Below, piece after piece: positions 8,934-18,255 of a DNA stretch of 64,000 bases. The position numbers and the translations under genes are program-made. The notes beneath the pieces are model-generated. The model had not been told where the DNA came from. It saw nothing but the letters and a program-made list of their open reading frames with translations, and ran no database searches. Origin of the DNA: an uncultured Dyadobacter sp. Its GTDB lineage: Bacteria > Bacteroidota > Bacteroidia > Cytophagales > Spirosomataceae. How positions within the stretch are numbered: position 1 is the first letter of the stretch; every line of letters begins with the position of its first letter. The stretch spans positions 310,001-374,000 of the forward strand of contig NZ_CAMLSE010000003.1 in NCBI RefSeq assembly GCF_946482605.1, written 5' to 3'.

Positions 8934-11900
8934 ATGGACAGGCGTAAATTCCTACATCTGACACTCCCTGCGACAGGCGCGGTGCTGCTGACCAATTCCC
9001 TGCTCAACCAGCAGGCCGTGGCCGAAATCAGCCGACAGTTCGGTGGCGGCACCCCCATTGAAAGCTACGATATCCTGATCAACGGCGCGGGGATGTCGGG
9101 TTACTTTGCGGCCCTGCATGCTGCCTCCCTGGGTAAAAAAGTACTCCTCGTCGAAAAAAGATCGAGCCCCGGTTATGAGTTTGCAGCCAAAAGCAGGTTA
9201 TGGATCGATGATGCAGGTTTTGACAGCCTGCGCCCCGATCTGCAAGACCTCCTTTTACCCGCGCAGGAACAACAGGAGATCAAGAATACCAGGGGATCCG
9301 GCCATGGAAAAAGCCGGTTGGGAAGTGAGATCGCCCTATTCAAAGGAAGCATACGCAAAGGGATGGTACGAAACCTGCTTCTGGGCAAGGTAGACCTCCT
9401 GCTGATGACCGATACCTGCGGACTCCTGGAACATAAAGGGCAGGTAAGCGGTGCTTTGCTGGCTACGAAGCAGGGTGTGTTTTCGGTTAAATGCAAAAGT
9501 TTTATCGACGCTTCGGATCAATGGCTGTTCAGCAGAAGGCTCGCCGGGCAATCGCTCCGGATCAAGGAGGCAGGGTTTGTCATTGAAGTACATAAGGTGA
9601 ACAAGCCTTCTTTCAAAGAAATAAAAACAGATCCGGCGTTTGGCCTAACCCAAAACAAACTCACGATGCACCCCGGCAAGCTGGCCGACGATCAGGCATT
9701 CCTGGCATTCGATTATCCGGCTGATACCGACCGGCCTGAGGAAGTGGAACATAAGGCCAGGCAAATAGCAACGCAACTCGGCACCAGGATCAAAACCCTC
9801 GGGAATGGTCTTGTCAATGCACAGATCGTCCAGTACGCGCTGGAAACATCATTCCGTCTGGCCGACGAGACGGCGCCTTCCACCGCATTGAAAGGCCATT
9901 ATCTCCTCCATAGCCCGCCTCCCGTTTCGGCGGCGGCGATCCTGGATACCGAGAAAATGGCCCGGGAGCTGGTGGATCGAATAAAAATCCAGGCGCCGGG
10001 CCCTGCTCAGAACCTACTGCTGCCGGGCAGGAAGCTGGCCATCAAAGAAGTACAATTCGGAGATATCGACGAGCCCGGCTTCCAGGTTCCATTGCAAATG
10101 GTGAAACTGGACTGGATGGCCGCCATTACCTCTAAAATACAAACCCAGGTGGTCGTCGCGGGAGGTGGTACCGCAGGCGCACTTTCTGCGAAGGGAGCAG
10201 TCGACAAAGGCGCCGACACGATCGTTGCCGACTATTTCAACGACCTGGGAGGCACCAAGACCATGGGCGGCGTCATGGGTTACTACCATGGCGTGAAAGA
10301 GAATGTATTTTTCAAAAAGCAAAACGACGAAGCGGAAAGACTCGCGCTTGAAGCCAACATGAGTAAAAAAATCGGCAGGCAGATCTATCATCTGCAGTCG
10401 GTCGTGGACAAGGGCGGCCGGTTCCTTACCGCTTCGATCCTCTGCGGCGCTGTAAGCCGCGACAATGCCGTGAAAGGTGTGGTTGTATGCCGGTACGGCC
10501 AGCTCGAACTCGTGCTGGGGGACGTGACGATCGACGGAACGGGGGATGGTGACGTGGCTGCATTCGCAGGCGCCGGTTTTCAGATCGGCGATTCCCGGAT
10601 CGGTTATACGCAAAATTACAGTCAATGGGACATTCCCGGTGCAGGCAAGCTCCCTTCCGCCACCAACCGCGACTACGACATTCTCGACAACCGGAAAATA
10701 TCCGAACAGCAGCGGGGATTTTTCATTTCCCATTACGAAGCGCATTTCTATGACTTCCATCCCTTCCTCACCGTCCGGGAATCGCGCAGGATCGATGGTA
10801 TATACAACATTGATCTGATCGATTGTGTCGAAAAACGGCATTTCGAAGACGTACTGGTACTTGCCAGCAGCGACTTTGACCCGCACAATGTGGCTTCGTC
10901 CGAATACAGCAAATGCGGCTTTTTGCTTCCGCATTCCAACGACATCACCGTCGAGATCCCCTACCGGTGCATTGTACCTCAGAAATTGGATGGTCTGCTG
11001 ATATCCGGCCGGGGTTTCGGGCAGAGCCGCAATGCATTGCAATTCACCCGGATGACGGCTGACCTCCTGGTGCTGGGCTACATCACCGGCCAGATCGCTG
11101 CGGATGTTGCCTGGAAGAAAATCCGGCCGAGGGACTATCAGGTTGCAGCCATCCAGAAAGAATGGGCGGCACTCGGCTATCTTCCCCAGGAATATCTGAC
11201 CAGAGCGCCGGGCGACAAACGAGCCGATCCGCAGGAAATCCAAAGACGTGTGAAAGAACTCGAATCGGGCGCGGCTGAATACCTTTATGAATGTAGCCGG
11301 GTGGAAAAGTCGCTGATCCTTCCCCTGATCAAAGAACGCTTTGCTAAAACCGACCGCCCGGAAGCGAAGCTGCTACTGGCAAAAATGCTCGCCTGGTTTG
11401 GGGATGGAAGTGGCAATGCCCTCATCGGCGGCGAGCTGGCCCAGCTTTTCGAGCTCGAACAGGAGGACGGCTACCCGAAGGGCTACATCGACGACTACGA
11501 CAATATCCGGGGCAGGGAAAAGAACAAACTGGAAGGACTTTTCTGGAAAATCAACCAGAATATTGCATTGCTGGGCATGTCAGGAAATGGCTCCGAAAGC
11601 AAGACGGTCCGTCATATCCTCGAAAAAACCGGCTCCGGCGGCGGCATGGTGCCGAGGACCAACGACTATTTCAACGAACGCATCGATATCAAGTTCGTCC
11701 CCTTCCATAACCGCATCCTCAGCTTGTGCATGTACGCGGAGAGGCTGCCCGACGAAGCCTTCGTCTCCGGCTTTGAAAATCTCCTCAACGATCAGAACGT
11801 AGGCGGCTTTGCCACTTCCGAATATGACAAAGTACGCTGGCGGGTGCATGGCGGCTCACTGGAAATCAGCATCGCGGCGGCAATGGCCCGCTGCGGCGGC

Positions 11901-12092
11901 CGTAAAGGCTTTGAGCTCCTGAATACCTACCTGGAAGACCTGCATTTCAATTACAAAACTTTCGCATTGAACGAGCTTCGGGAGCTGACACGCAAAGAAT
12001 GGGGATATGACCCGGACCAATGGAAGAAACATCTCGCCGGCCTCTCTTACCCACGGCCTGTGAAAGCGCTGCGGAAAAGTATCGAGATATAA
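8934..12092 (+). CDS. Exported FAD-dependent oxidoreductase with two dinucleotide-binding modules
   Basis: 1052 residues. The N-terminus MDRRKFLHLTLPATGAVLL resembles a twin-arginine signal. A first Rossmann motif (INGAGMSG about 50-56, acidic end LLVEK at 71-75) begins a 350-residue flavoprotein-like half. A second motif (VVVAGGGTAG about 406-415) starts a PF12831-type FAD oxidoreductase half with TKTMGGVMGYYHG and DGTGDGDVAAFAGAGF. The last 300 residues are helical, without motifs I recognise. The family oxidises or reduces unknown organic substrates. Export would put the flavin outside the cytoplasm. Neighbours are a propeller protein and an FMN-motif protein, so a multi-component extracytoplasmic redox system is possible. 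Confidence 0.8.
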   Translation: MDRRKFLHLTLPATGAVLLTNSLLNQQAVAEISRQFGGGTPIESYDILINGAGMSGYFAALHAASLGKKVLLVEKRSSPGYEFAAKSRLWIDDAGFDSLRPDLQDLLLPAQEQQEIKNTRGSGHGKSRLGSEIALFKGSIRKGMVRNLLLGKVDLLLMTDTCGLLEHKGQVSGALLATKQGVFSVKCKSFIDASDQWLFSRRLAGQSLRIKEAGFVIEVHKVNKPSFKEIKTDPAFGLTQNKLTMHPGKLADDQAFLAFDYPADTDRPEEVEHKARQIATQLGTRIKTLGNGLVNAQIVQYALETSFRLADETAPSTALKGHYLLHSPPPVSAAAILDTEKMARELVDRIKIQAPGPAQNLLLPGRKLAIKEVQFGDIDEPGFQVPLQMVKLDWMAAITSKIQTQVVVAGGGTAGALSAKGAVDKGADTIVADYFNDLGGTKTMGGVMGYYHGVKENVFFKKQNDEAERLALEANMSKKIGRQIYHLQSVVDKGGRFLTASILCGAVSRDNAVKGVVVCRYGQLELVLGDVTIDGTGDGDVAAFAGAGFQIGDSRIGYTQNYSQWDIPGAGKLPSATNRDYDILDNRKISEQQRGFFISHYEAHFYDFHPFLTVRESRRIDGIYNIDLIDCVEKRHFEDVLVLASSDFDPHNVASSEYSKCGFLLPHSNDITVEIPYRCIVPQKLDGLLISGRGFGQSRNALQFTRMTADLLVLGYITGQIAADVAWKKIRPRDYQVAAIQKEWAALGYLPQEYLTRAPGDKRADPQEIQRRVKELESGAAEYLYECSRVEKSLILPLIKERFAKTDRPEAKLLLAKMLAWFGDGSGNALIGGELAQLFELEQEDGYPKGYIDDYDNIRGREKNKLEGLFWKINQNIALLGMSGNGSESKTVRHILEKTGSGGGMVPRTNDYFNERIDIKFVPFHNRILSLCMYAERLPDEAFVSGFENLLNDQNVGGFATSEYDKVRWRVHGGSLEISIAAAMARCGGRKGFELLNTYLEDLHFNYKTFALNELRELTRKEWGYDPDQWKKHLAGLSYPRPVKALRKSIEI

Positions 12093-12129
12093 TTAAAATA
12101 AACGTACTTACAGTCGTATCAACCTGATT

Positions 12130-13227
12130 ATGTGCCGGAAACATCTGCTATCGCTGCTGGTCGTACTTCTCGCCGGGCCGGTGTTGGGGCAGGGAATGGA
12201 AAAAACGTATTACCGTAGTCCCGGCCTGGAATCGCTGACCGTCCATTCGGGCGCGTCACCATGGACGATTGAAAACGACGAGGGGGAGCTGGTAGCCATC
12301 CAGGAGTACCGCAGCCCCGACGGTCTTATTCACTGGTACCGGCGGGTAGCTACCGAGGTGTGCCTCACAGGCGACTGCCGGCCTATCGAAGTGGGCATTT
12401 TCTGGGATTGCACCGGCGATTTCGAAGGGCTGGAGGTTTTTAAAGAACCATTAACCAAGACGGATCACAGTGATTTCACCACCTGGGATTACCGCAAGCT
12501 TGTGTCCATCCTGAAAAACGACTGGTCGCCCTTGCGTGAGTACGCATTGAGCGAGCTCGTGGATGAGAAAAAAGAGGAAGGTGTGGATGCCGTGACCGGC
12601 GCCACCAAGCGTGAAATCGCGGAAGCCGCCGTTGAGAAGGCCGTGTATACGACACACACGCTCTGGCACCTGATCCACCTGGGCGAGAAAGAACAACTGG
12701 CCAAGCTAACCGCTCGCCGCCTGTCGGAGGGCCCGCTGCTCGACAACCTGCTCAGGCCCGGCCGGGCACGGTACCAGCCATTTCTGCTCGACCTGTTCGG
12801 ACAGGGCCAGCTCCCGCAAACCCCGACGACCGAATCACTTGTTTTTGACGCCCTGGCCAACACGACCGATCCCACGCTGAAAGCCCCGGCTCTCGCCGCG
12901 CTGCGTTCCCTCGACCTGTCGTCACCCGAGGTACAAGATCGTTTTGCAACCATTTATCAAACCCAAAACCCGGCCCAGAAAGCAGAAATACTCACGGTAA
13001 TCAAGCCTGCTTATCCGCTTTCAAAGGCGTGGTACGAGGTGTTGGCCGCAGACCTCGACGCATCCAACCCCTGGATGGCCCCGAAGATCCTGTCTGTTTT
13101 AAAAAACAATCCATACCAGTCCGAGAAAGTGATGGAAATGCTTAAAAAGTTGTCTGCGAGCGACATTGCGGTTGTTCAAAAGGCAGTTCAGGATTTCCAG
13201 GCTGCACAAAAAATCCATAAACAATGA
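12130..13227 (+). CDS. Exported protein with FMN-binding-like VTGAT motif and HEAT-like tail
   Basis: 365 residues with a signal peptide (HLLSLLVVLLAGPVLGQG). The segment about 25-170 resembles an FMN_bind domain and ends in GVDAVTGATKREI at 151-163. This matches the D-x-x-(S/T)GAT pattern in which ApbE attaches FMN to the final Thr, here Thr159. The segment has three Cys (about 78, 83, 94). The second half (about 185-355) is helical with HEAT-like units. The next gene overlaps by 4 bp. Role inferred: electron carrier for the FAD oxidoreductase encoded 37 bp upstream. The motif is seen; actual flavinylation is not shown, and no apbE gene is in this window. Confidence 0.6.
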   Translation: MCRKHLLSLLVVLLAGPVLGQGMEKTYYRSPGLESLTVHSGASPWTIENDEGELVAIQEYRSPDGLIHWYRRVATEVCLTGDCRPIEVGIFWDCTGDFEGLEVFKEPLTKTDHSDFTTWDYRKLVSILKNDWSPLREYALSELVDEKKEEGVDAVTGATKREIAEAAVEKAVYTTHTLWHLIHLGEKEQLAKLTARRLSEGPLLDNLLRPGRARYQPFLLDLFGQGQLPQTPTTESLVFDALANTTDPTLKAPALAALRSLDLSSPEVQDRFATIYQTQNPAQKAEILTVIKPAYPLSKAWYEVLAADLDASNPWMAPKILSVLKNNPYQSEKVMEMLKKLSASDIAVVQKAVQDFQAAQKIHKQ

Positions 13228-14489
13228 AGAGAAGAGCGTTTATTCAAGAAATGCCGTGGGTTGCGGGCCTGCTGCTCGGTTCACTGGCTAATGCACAGTC
13301 CGCCGCGCCGAAGGTCGTTATCCTGCGATCGTCCTGGCAAACCGTCAACATCGGCGACATCGGTCACACGCCGGGTGTGCTCGCGATCCTCGAAAAGTAC
13401 CTGCCCAATGTGGAAGTGCGCCTGTGGCCGTCCAGTGTGGCCAATGGTGTAAAAGAAATTATTGCCAAAAGATTTCCGAAAGTCAGTATCCTGGATACCC
13501 CCGACCTGGTCCGCAAGGCATTTGCCGACGGAGACTTCCTCCTGCACGGATCGGGCCCCTCTCTCGTCGCGCGCAACGACGTCAGGAAATGGAAGGAGGA
13601 GACCGGTAAACCTTACGGCATTTACGGCATTACCTTCCCCGGGATTTACGGCACTCCGACGGAACAACAGCTCGCCTCGATAAAAACCGATTCCGAACTG
13701 CTCTCCAATGCACGATTTGCCTTTTTCAGGGATACTCCTTCACTGGAATATGCACGTGCGCATGGAGTCAATTGCCCGGTCATGGGATTCGCCCCGGATG
13801 GTGCTTTTGCGGTGGATCTCGTGGACTTCGCCAGGGCGGACGATTTTCTCAAAGAGCATGGCCTGGAAGCGGGCCGGTTCCTGTGCGTGATCCCGCGCCA
13901 GCGTTACACACCCTATTGGGAAGTAAAGTCCAGAAACACACCCTATGATGCATTCAAGGATCAGCGAAACAATGAAATGCGGGAACATGACAATGGCCCT
14001 ATCCGGGAGGCCATGCTCGCGGTCCTGGAAAAAACGGATTTGAAAATACTCATTTGTCCCGAAGACGAAACGCAGGTGAAGCTGGGTAAGGAGGTCTTGT
14101 TTGACAAGATACCGGATCAGTACCGGAGCCGGGTGGTATGGCGCGACCGTTACTGGCTGACCGACGAAGCTTTGAGTACCTATCTTCGGTCGGCAGGCCT
14201 GTTCGGGCTTGAAATGCACTCCCCTATCATGTCCATCGGCCACGGTATCCCGGCCATTGTCGGTCGTTTTAGCGAACAAACCAGCAAAGGTTTCATGTGG
14301 CGCGATATCGGCCTCGGCGACTGGCTTTTCGACATGGACAAGCCCGAAGAGGTGGCCCGCATTACACCGGCCGTACTCGCCATGGCACAAAATCCGTCGG
14401 AAGCCAAGAAGAAGGCATTGAAAGCGAAGAAACTAGTGGAACGCCGCCAGGAAGAAACGATGAAAATTTTGAAGAAAACACTTGGATAG
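13224..14489 (+). CDS. Exported polysaccharide pyruvyl transferase-like protein
   Basis: 421 residues. The sequence after the leader fits the PF04230 fold: VVILRSSWQTVNIGDIGHTPGVLAILEK, the DFLLHGSGPSL glycine region, GIYGITFPG, and a C-terminal half with MHSPIMSIGHGIPAIV. Family members transfer pyruvate from phosphoenolpyruvate to sugar or use a related fold. The N-terminus MKRRAFIQEMPWVAGLLLGSLANAQ looks like a Tat-type or Sec signal, which is odd because PEP is cytoplasmic. The start codon overlaps the previous stop by 4 bp, so it belongs to the flavoprotein operon. The true substrate is unknown and may not be PEP. Confidence 0.75.
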   Translation: MKRRAFIQEMPWVAGLLLGSLANAQSAAPKVVILRSSWQTVNIGDIGHTPGVLAILEKYLPNVEVRLWPSSVANGVKEIIAKRFPKVSILDTPDLVRKAFADGDFLLHGSGPSLVARNDVRKWKEETGKPYGIYGITFPGIYGTPTEQQLASIKTDSELLSNARFAFFRDTPSLEYARAHGVNCPVMGFAPDGAFAVDLVDFARADDFLKEHGLEAGRFLCVIPRQRYTPYWEVKSRNTPYDAFKDQRNNEMREHDNGPIREAMLAVLEKTDLKILICPEDETQVKLGKEVLFDKIPDQYRSRVVWRDRYWLTDEALSTYLRSAGLFGLEMHSPIMSIGHGIPAIVGRFSEQTSKGFMWRDIGLGDWLFDMDKPEEVARITPAVLAMAQNPSEAKKKALKAKKLVERRQEETMKILKKTLG

Positions 14490-14589
14490 CCCCGGCAAAT
14501 CCAGGAACAATAGTGATATCTTACAGCTAATTCCGGAAAGACAGGTTTCTGAAAAAGACCTGAATAAATCCTAAACAAAACTGTAATTT

Positions 14590-15090
14590 ATGAAATCCGA
14601 GGAATTGAAGAACCTGCAAGCTCCGCTTAAAGAAAAATACGTCTCCGACCCGGATACGGCCATAATTACCCTTCGCGCACAGGGTGAAATCGGAGAAGGA
14701 ATTTCCTGTAAAGTGGAAACCGGCAGAGCACTGGTGGAAGCCGGACTACACCCGGCCACGGGCGGAAACGGTATGCTCGCCTGCTCAGGCGATATGCTTT
14801 TGCAGGCATTGGTAGCGTGCGCAGGTGTGACGCTCAGTGCGGTCTCGACAGCAATTGGCGTCGAAGTAACCGGCGGCTTCGTCCGGGCAGAGGGTGATCT
14901 GGATTTCCGCGGGACCCTGGGCGTGTCAAAAGAGGTGCCCGTAGGATTTAAAGAAATACGACTTTCTTTCCAGCTCGAATCCAATGCAACACCGGAACAG
15001 ATTCAAACCCTCGCAAAACTGACCGAAAGGTATTGTGTCGTTTACCAATCGCTCGTGCGGGGCATTAATGTCGATGTTCGGTTTGAATGA
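14590..15090 (+). CDS. OsmC family peroxiredoxin-like protein
   Basis: 166 residues. It has the OsmC/Ohr fold pattern with two Cys in the expected places: Cys77 in LLQALVACAGVTLSAV and Cys149 in KLTERYCVVYQSL. The motif VEAGLHPATGGNGMLACSGDML leads into the first helix. Family members reduce organic hydroperoxides with a thiol donor in the cytoplasm. It lies 100 bp after the pyruvyl-transferase-like gene on the same strand and converges on bioA, so it may be an independent unit or the tail of the preceding operon. Confidence 0.85.
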   Translation: MKSEELKNLQAPLKEKYVSDPDTAIITLRAQGEIGEGISCKVETGRALVEAGLHPATGGNGMLACSGDMLLQALVACAGVTLSAVSTAIGVEVTGGFVRAEGDLDFRGTLGVSKEVPVGFKEIRLSFQLESNATPEQIQTLAKLTERYCVVYQSLVRGINVDVRFE

Positions 15091-15204
15091 AGGAGTAAGA
15101 TTATCTGCGTTGTCTTACCCTCATGTTGGTATTCCAGTTTGGTTTATTGACCCGCTTTTAAGCTTTGTATCCGCTGACGGCGAAGGCAACTCGTTACAAA
15201 GCGC

Positions 15205-16485
15205 CTACAACGCTTGTAGATGCTCAGATATGAAGTCGAAGATACAACCATAAATGTAGGCCAAATCCTCTTCGGAAATACAATACGGAGGCACCAGATA
15301 AAGGATGTTACCCAGAGGCCGGGTCAGGATATTTCGTTCCAAAAAGTAATCGTACAGAAGGCCCTGCACCGGGTTGAAATAAGAACTTTCGTTTTCGGTT
15401 TGCCATTCGATGGCCAGTATCGTTCCGCATTGTCTTGCTATCAGGCGAGCAGGGTACATGCCGAGTTTCCCTATAAATGCGGCATGTTGGCGACAAATCC
15501 GCGAGATATTTTGCTGCGTGGATTCTTCCAACAACAAATCCAGGCTTGCCAGTGCAGCAGTGCATGCCAGCGGGTTAGCCGTAAAGGAATGTCCGTGAAA
15601 CAGTGCTTTTGTTTTATCGTCAGAATAAAAGGCATCATATATTTCCTGCGCACAGGTGGTCAGTCCCATCGGCATTGTTCCGCCGGTTAACCCCTTAGAA
15701 AAACACATCACATCGGGCTCAATGGTCAGGTGATCGGCTGCAAACAGTTTACCCGTCCGGCCGAACCCTACGAAAATTTCGTCCTGTATCAGCAGAACGC
15801 CTTTTGACCGGCAATAACGCATCAGTTCCGACAAGTCGCCGGCGTCGTGCATCTGCATTCCGCCTGCGCCTTGTACCAGCGGCTCATATACAAAGCAGGC
15901 CAATTCGTGCGCATGCCGATCGATGACCTTTTTGAGCTCAGGCAAATTGCCTTTCTCAGGGGTATCAATAAACAACACCTCAAAAAGGAACTCGCCGTAA
16001 GGAGCGGTCCAAGTGCCCCGGCCGCTGACGGACATGGCCCCGAATGTATCGCCGTGATATCCGTTGCGAAACGCCATGATCTTGCTTTTCGGGACACCCC
16101 TGTTTTTATGAAACTGGATACACATTTTCAGAGCCACCTCCACCGCCGTAGAGCCGTTATCGGTGTAGAATACCTTCCGCTGATTGCCGGGCAGCAATGC
16201 TAATAGTCTCTCCGACAGCTCAATCGCCGGCAGATGGGTAAATCCGGCAAAGATGACTTGTTCCAGTGTTTGCAGCTGTTCCGAAACTTTCCCGGCAATG
16301 TAGGGATGCGAATGCCCGTGCAGCGTAACCCACCAGGAAGAAACCGCATCTATGTATCGCTTCCCGTCAGCATCAAACAAGTACGCCCCTTCCCCTCTGA
16401 CGATGGGTATCGGCCGTGCGGTCTTCATTTGCGTGTACGGATGCCAGTTCACGTCCTGGTCCCGTCGTATCAATTCCTCTTGCAT
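15205..16485 (-). CDS. bioA: Adenosylmethionine-8-amino-7-oxononanoate aminotransferase
   Basis: 426 residues, a usual length. It is a class III PLP aminotransferase: WHPYTQM near residue 14-20 and SSWWVTLHGHSHP at 49-61 are BioA hallmarks. LLIQDEIFVGFGRTG holds the PLP-contacting Asp235, and FSKGLTGGTMPMG holds the Schiff-base Lys264. It makes 7,8-diaminononanoate from KAPA with SAM as amino donor. It is the last gene of the bio operon, 20 bp after bioD. The alternative of a generic class III transaminase is unlikely given the bioF/bioD context. Confidence 0.96.
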   Translation of the reverse strand: MQEELIRRDQDVNWHPYTQMKTARPIPIVRGEGAYLFDADGKRYIDAVSSWWVTLHGHSHPYIAGKVSEQLQTLEQVIFAGFTHLPAIELSERLLALLPGNQRKVFYTDNGSTAVEVALKMCIQFHKNRGVPKSKIMAFRNGYHGDTFGAMSVSGRGTWTAPYGEFLFEVLFIDTPEKGNLPELKKVIDRHAHELACFVYEPLVQGAGGMQMHDAGDLSELMRYCRSKGVLLIQDEIFVGFGRTGKLFAADHLTIEPDVMCFSKGLTGGTMPMGLTTCAQEIYDAFYSDDKTKALFHGHSFTANPLACTAALASLDLLLEESTQQNISRICRQHAAFIGKLGMYPARLIARQCGTILAIEWQTENESSYFNPVQGLLYDYFLERNILTRPLGNILYLVPPYCISEEDLAYIYGCIFDFISEHLQAL

Positions 16486-16505
16486 AGGCTCGTTTAAATG
16501 CCCGG

Positions 16506-17153
16506 TTAGCGCTCGCTGCGCAATCCCGGACTTTCTTTTGTGTTAATTTCAAGGGCAACCCGGCGGATCGATTCCCTGCTTAATGACGGTATTTCCGGGA
16601 CCGCTATTACCATCGTTTCCGCCGGGGCGTGTTTTTCCAGAATGGCCTTCGTCGCGGGATTGAACGGCCCATTCAGCACCATATAGGTAATCGGTATGTT
16701 TCGGGACACCAATGCCCCGACCGATAGTAAGGTATGATTGATACACCCCAGGTAATCCCTCACCACCAAAACCACCGACAGCCCCAAGCATGCAATGAGA
16801 TCGATCATGAAATGCTCGTCGTTGAGCGGGACCAATAAGCCTCCGGCACCTTCCACGATCAGCGGTTGACGGGTATCGGGCAGCCCGAAATCACTGAGCC
16901 GTATCGCACGATTCTCGACGGCGGCCGCCTGGTGCGGGGAAGCAGGGAGGCCGAAACGAAAACGCTCCGGATGTATATGCAAGTGACTGTCGATCCATTC
17001 GCCCACCATCATACTATCCGACCGAAGCAGGTCCCCCGACTGTACCGGTTTCCAATAATCGGCCTGGAAATGCTGGGCGAGCACGGCCGACACGACCGTC
17101 TTGCCAACGCCTGTACCAATACCGGTAACAAACAGCCCCTTAATAGTATTCAT
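16506..17153 (-). CDS. bioD: Dethiobiotin synthetase
   Basis: About 215 residues from the chosen start, MNTIKGLFVTGIGTGVGKT; an in-frame ATG six codons upstream is less likely because it gives a longer overlap with bioF. The P-loop GIGTGVGKT is at the N-terminus. YWKPVQSGD and VEGAGGLLVPLN are BioD motifs. It closes the ureido ring of 7,8-diaminononanoate using ATP and CO2. The start overlaps the bioF stop by 14 bp, implying translational coupling. Confidence 0.95.
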   Translation of the reverse strand: MNTIKGLFVTGIGTGVGKTVVSAVLAQHFQADYWKPVQSGDLLRSDSMMVGEWIDSHLHIHPERFRFGLPASPHQAAAVENRAIRLSDFGLPDTRQPLIVEGAGGLLVPLNDEHFMIDLIACLGLSVVLVVRDYLGCINHTLLSVGALVSRNIPITYMVLNGPFNPATKAILEKHAPAETMVIAVPEIPSLSRESIRRVALEINTKESPGLRSER

Positions 17154-18255
17154 ATTGATTGATAATAGCACACAGCTCGTCTATTTCCTGATTCGAATTA
17201 AAAGCGTGAACGCATACGCGCAAACGTTCGGCACCTGCCCTGACTGTCGGAGCAAAAAGCGCATATGCCAAGATATCGGCCTGCTGCAAATCCCTGGTCG
17301 CCTCTCTCAACTGATGTGTAGAAGAGAACCGTATAACTTGAATCGGACTGGCTTCCTGAGAGATACCCGACAGCCCGTAGCTCCTGAAATGACGGATACG
17401 CTCTTGCAGGCTCAGGGCCGGCTGGCTGTGTTTAGCCAGATAATCGTATGCCGCTCTAATGCTCAGAACCTGTATATCAGGCATTGCCGTGGAGTAGATG
17501 AAGGGAGAAGCAAAGTTGATCAGATATTCTTTCAATAAATGGTTGCCCAATACCGCGGCTCCCTGCACGCCCATCGCCTTCCCGAACGTGACGACGGTCG
17601 CCAGCACATCCCGTTGCAGATTGGCCGCATGCACCAGGCCCATTCCAAAGACCCCCATCGCATGCGCTTCATCCACTACCAACCCTGCGCCATATTTCGT
17701 GGACAAATCCACAATGGCGCTCAATGGCGCGAAATCACCATCCATTGAATACAAACTTTCCACCGCAATGATCACCTTACCCTTCGCTCGTTTCAGTAAA
17801 TCCTCCAAATGAGACAGATCGTTGTGCCGGAACTTCCATTTCTCGGCCTTTGACATCAGGCAACCGTCATGAACGGACCTGTGAATCAGTTCGTCGACCA
17901 GAATCGTGTCGTGCCTGCCGGCAATGCAGGAAAACAGGGCGAGATTGCCCTTATATCCCGAGGGAAACAGCAAAGCGCTTTCTACCTGATGTGCCGCCGC
18001 TATAAAATCTTCCGTTTGCATTGCCATGAGGGAGTTCCCGCTGATCAGACGGGCCCCGGTAGCTCCCGTCAGGCACCTGGCATCGGCAGTCGCCGATTTT
18101 AAAATAAAATGCTGAAAATCAACATTTGACGACAAACCCAGGTAATCATTCGACCAAAAGTCCACACCCGGTGCTACTGACCTCAGCTGACGAACATTCC
18201 CATCCTGCCTTCTCTTGTCGAGGGCCTCACGCCACTGCAACTCCCACGTATTCAT
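17140..18255 (-). CDS. bioF: 8-amino-7-oxononanoate synthase (BioF family)
   Basis: About 371 residues from MNTWELQW; the open frame extends 14 codons upstream. It is a PLP alpha-oxoamine synthase: FWSNDYLGL near the N-terminus, VVDEAHAMGVFG with the PLP-contacting Asp and His, and the Schiff-base Lys in VVTFGKAMGVQGAAV. It condenses a pimeloyl thioester with alanine, the first committed step of biotin ring assembly. It overlaps the upstream ferritin-like gene by 29 bp and the downstream bioD by 14 bp. BioB and BioC are not in this window. Confidence 0.93.
   Translation of the reverse strand: MNTWELQWREALDKRRQDGNVRQLRSVAPGVDFWSNDYLGLSSNVDFQHFILKSATADARCLTGATGARLISGNSLMAMQTEDFIAAAHQVESALLFPSGYKGNLALFSCIAGRHDTILVDELIHRSVHDGCLMSKAEKWKFRHNDLSHLEDLLKRAKGKVIIAVESLYSMDGDFAPLSAIVDLSTKYGAGLVVDEAHAMGVFGMGLVHAANLQRDVLATVVTFGKAMGVQGAAVLGNHLLKEYLINFASPFIYSTAMPDIQVLSIRAAYDYLAKHSQPALSLQERIRHFRSYGLSGISQEASPIQVIRFSSTHQLREATRDLQQADILAYALFAPTVRAGAERLRVCVHAFNSNQEIDELCAIINQYEYY

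Noticed and set aside
15186..15220. Imperfect hairpin near the bioA stop
   Set aside because: Bulged stem and no T-run on either strand; not strong enough for a terminator call.
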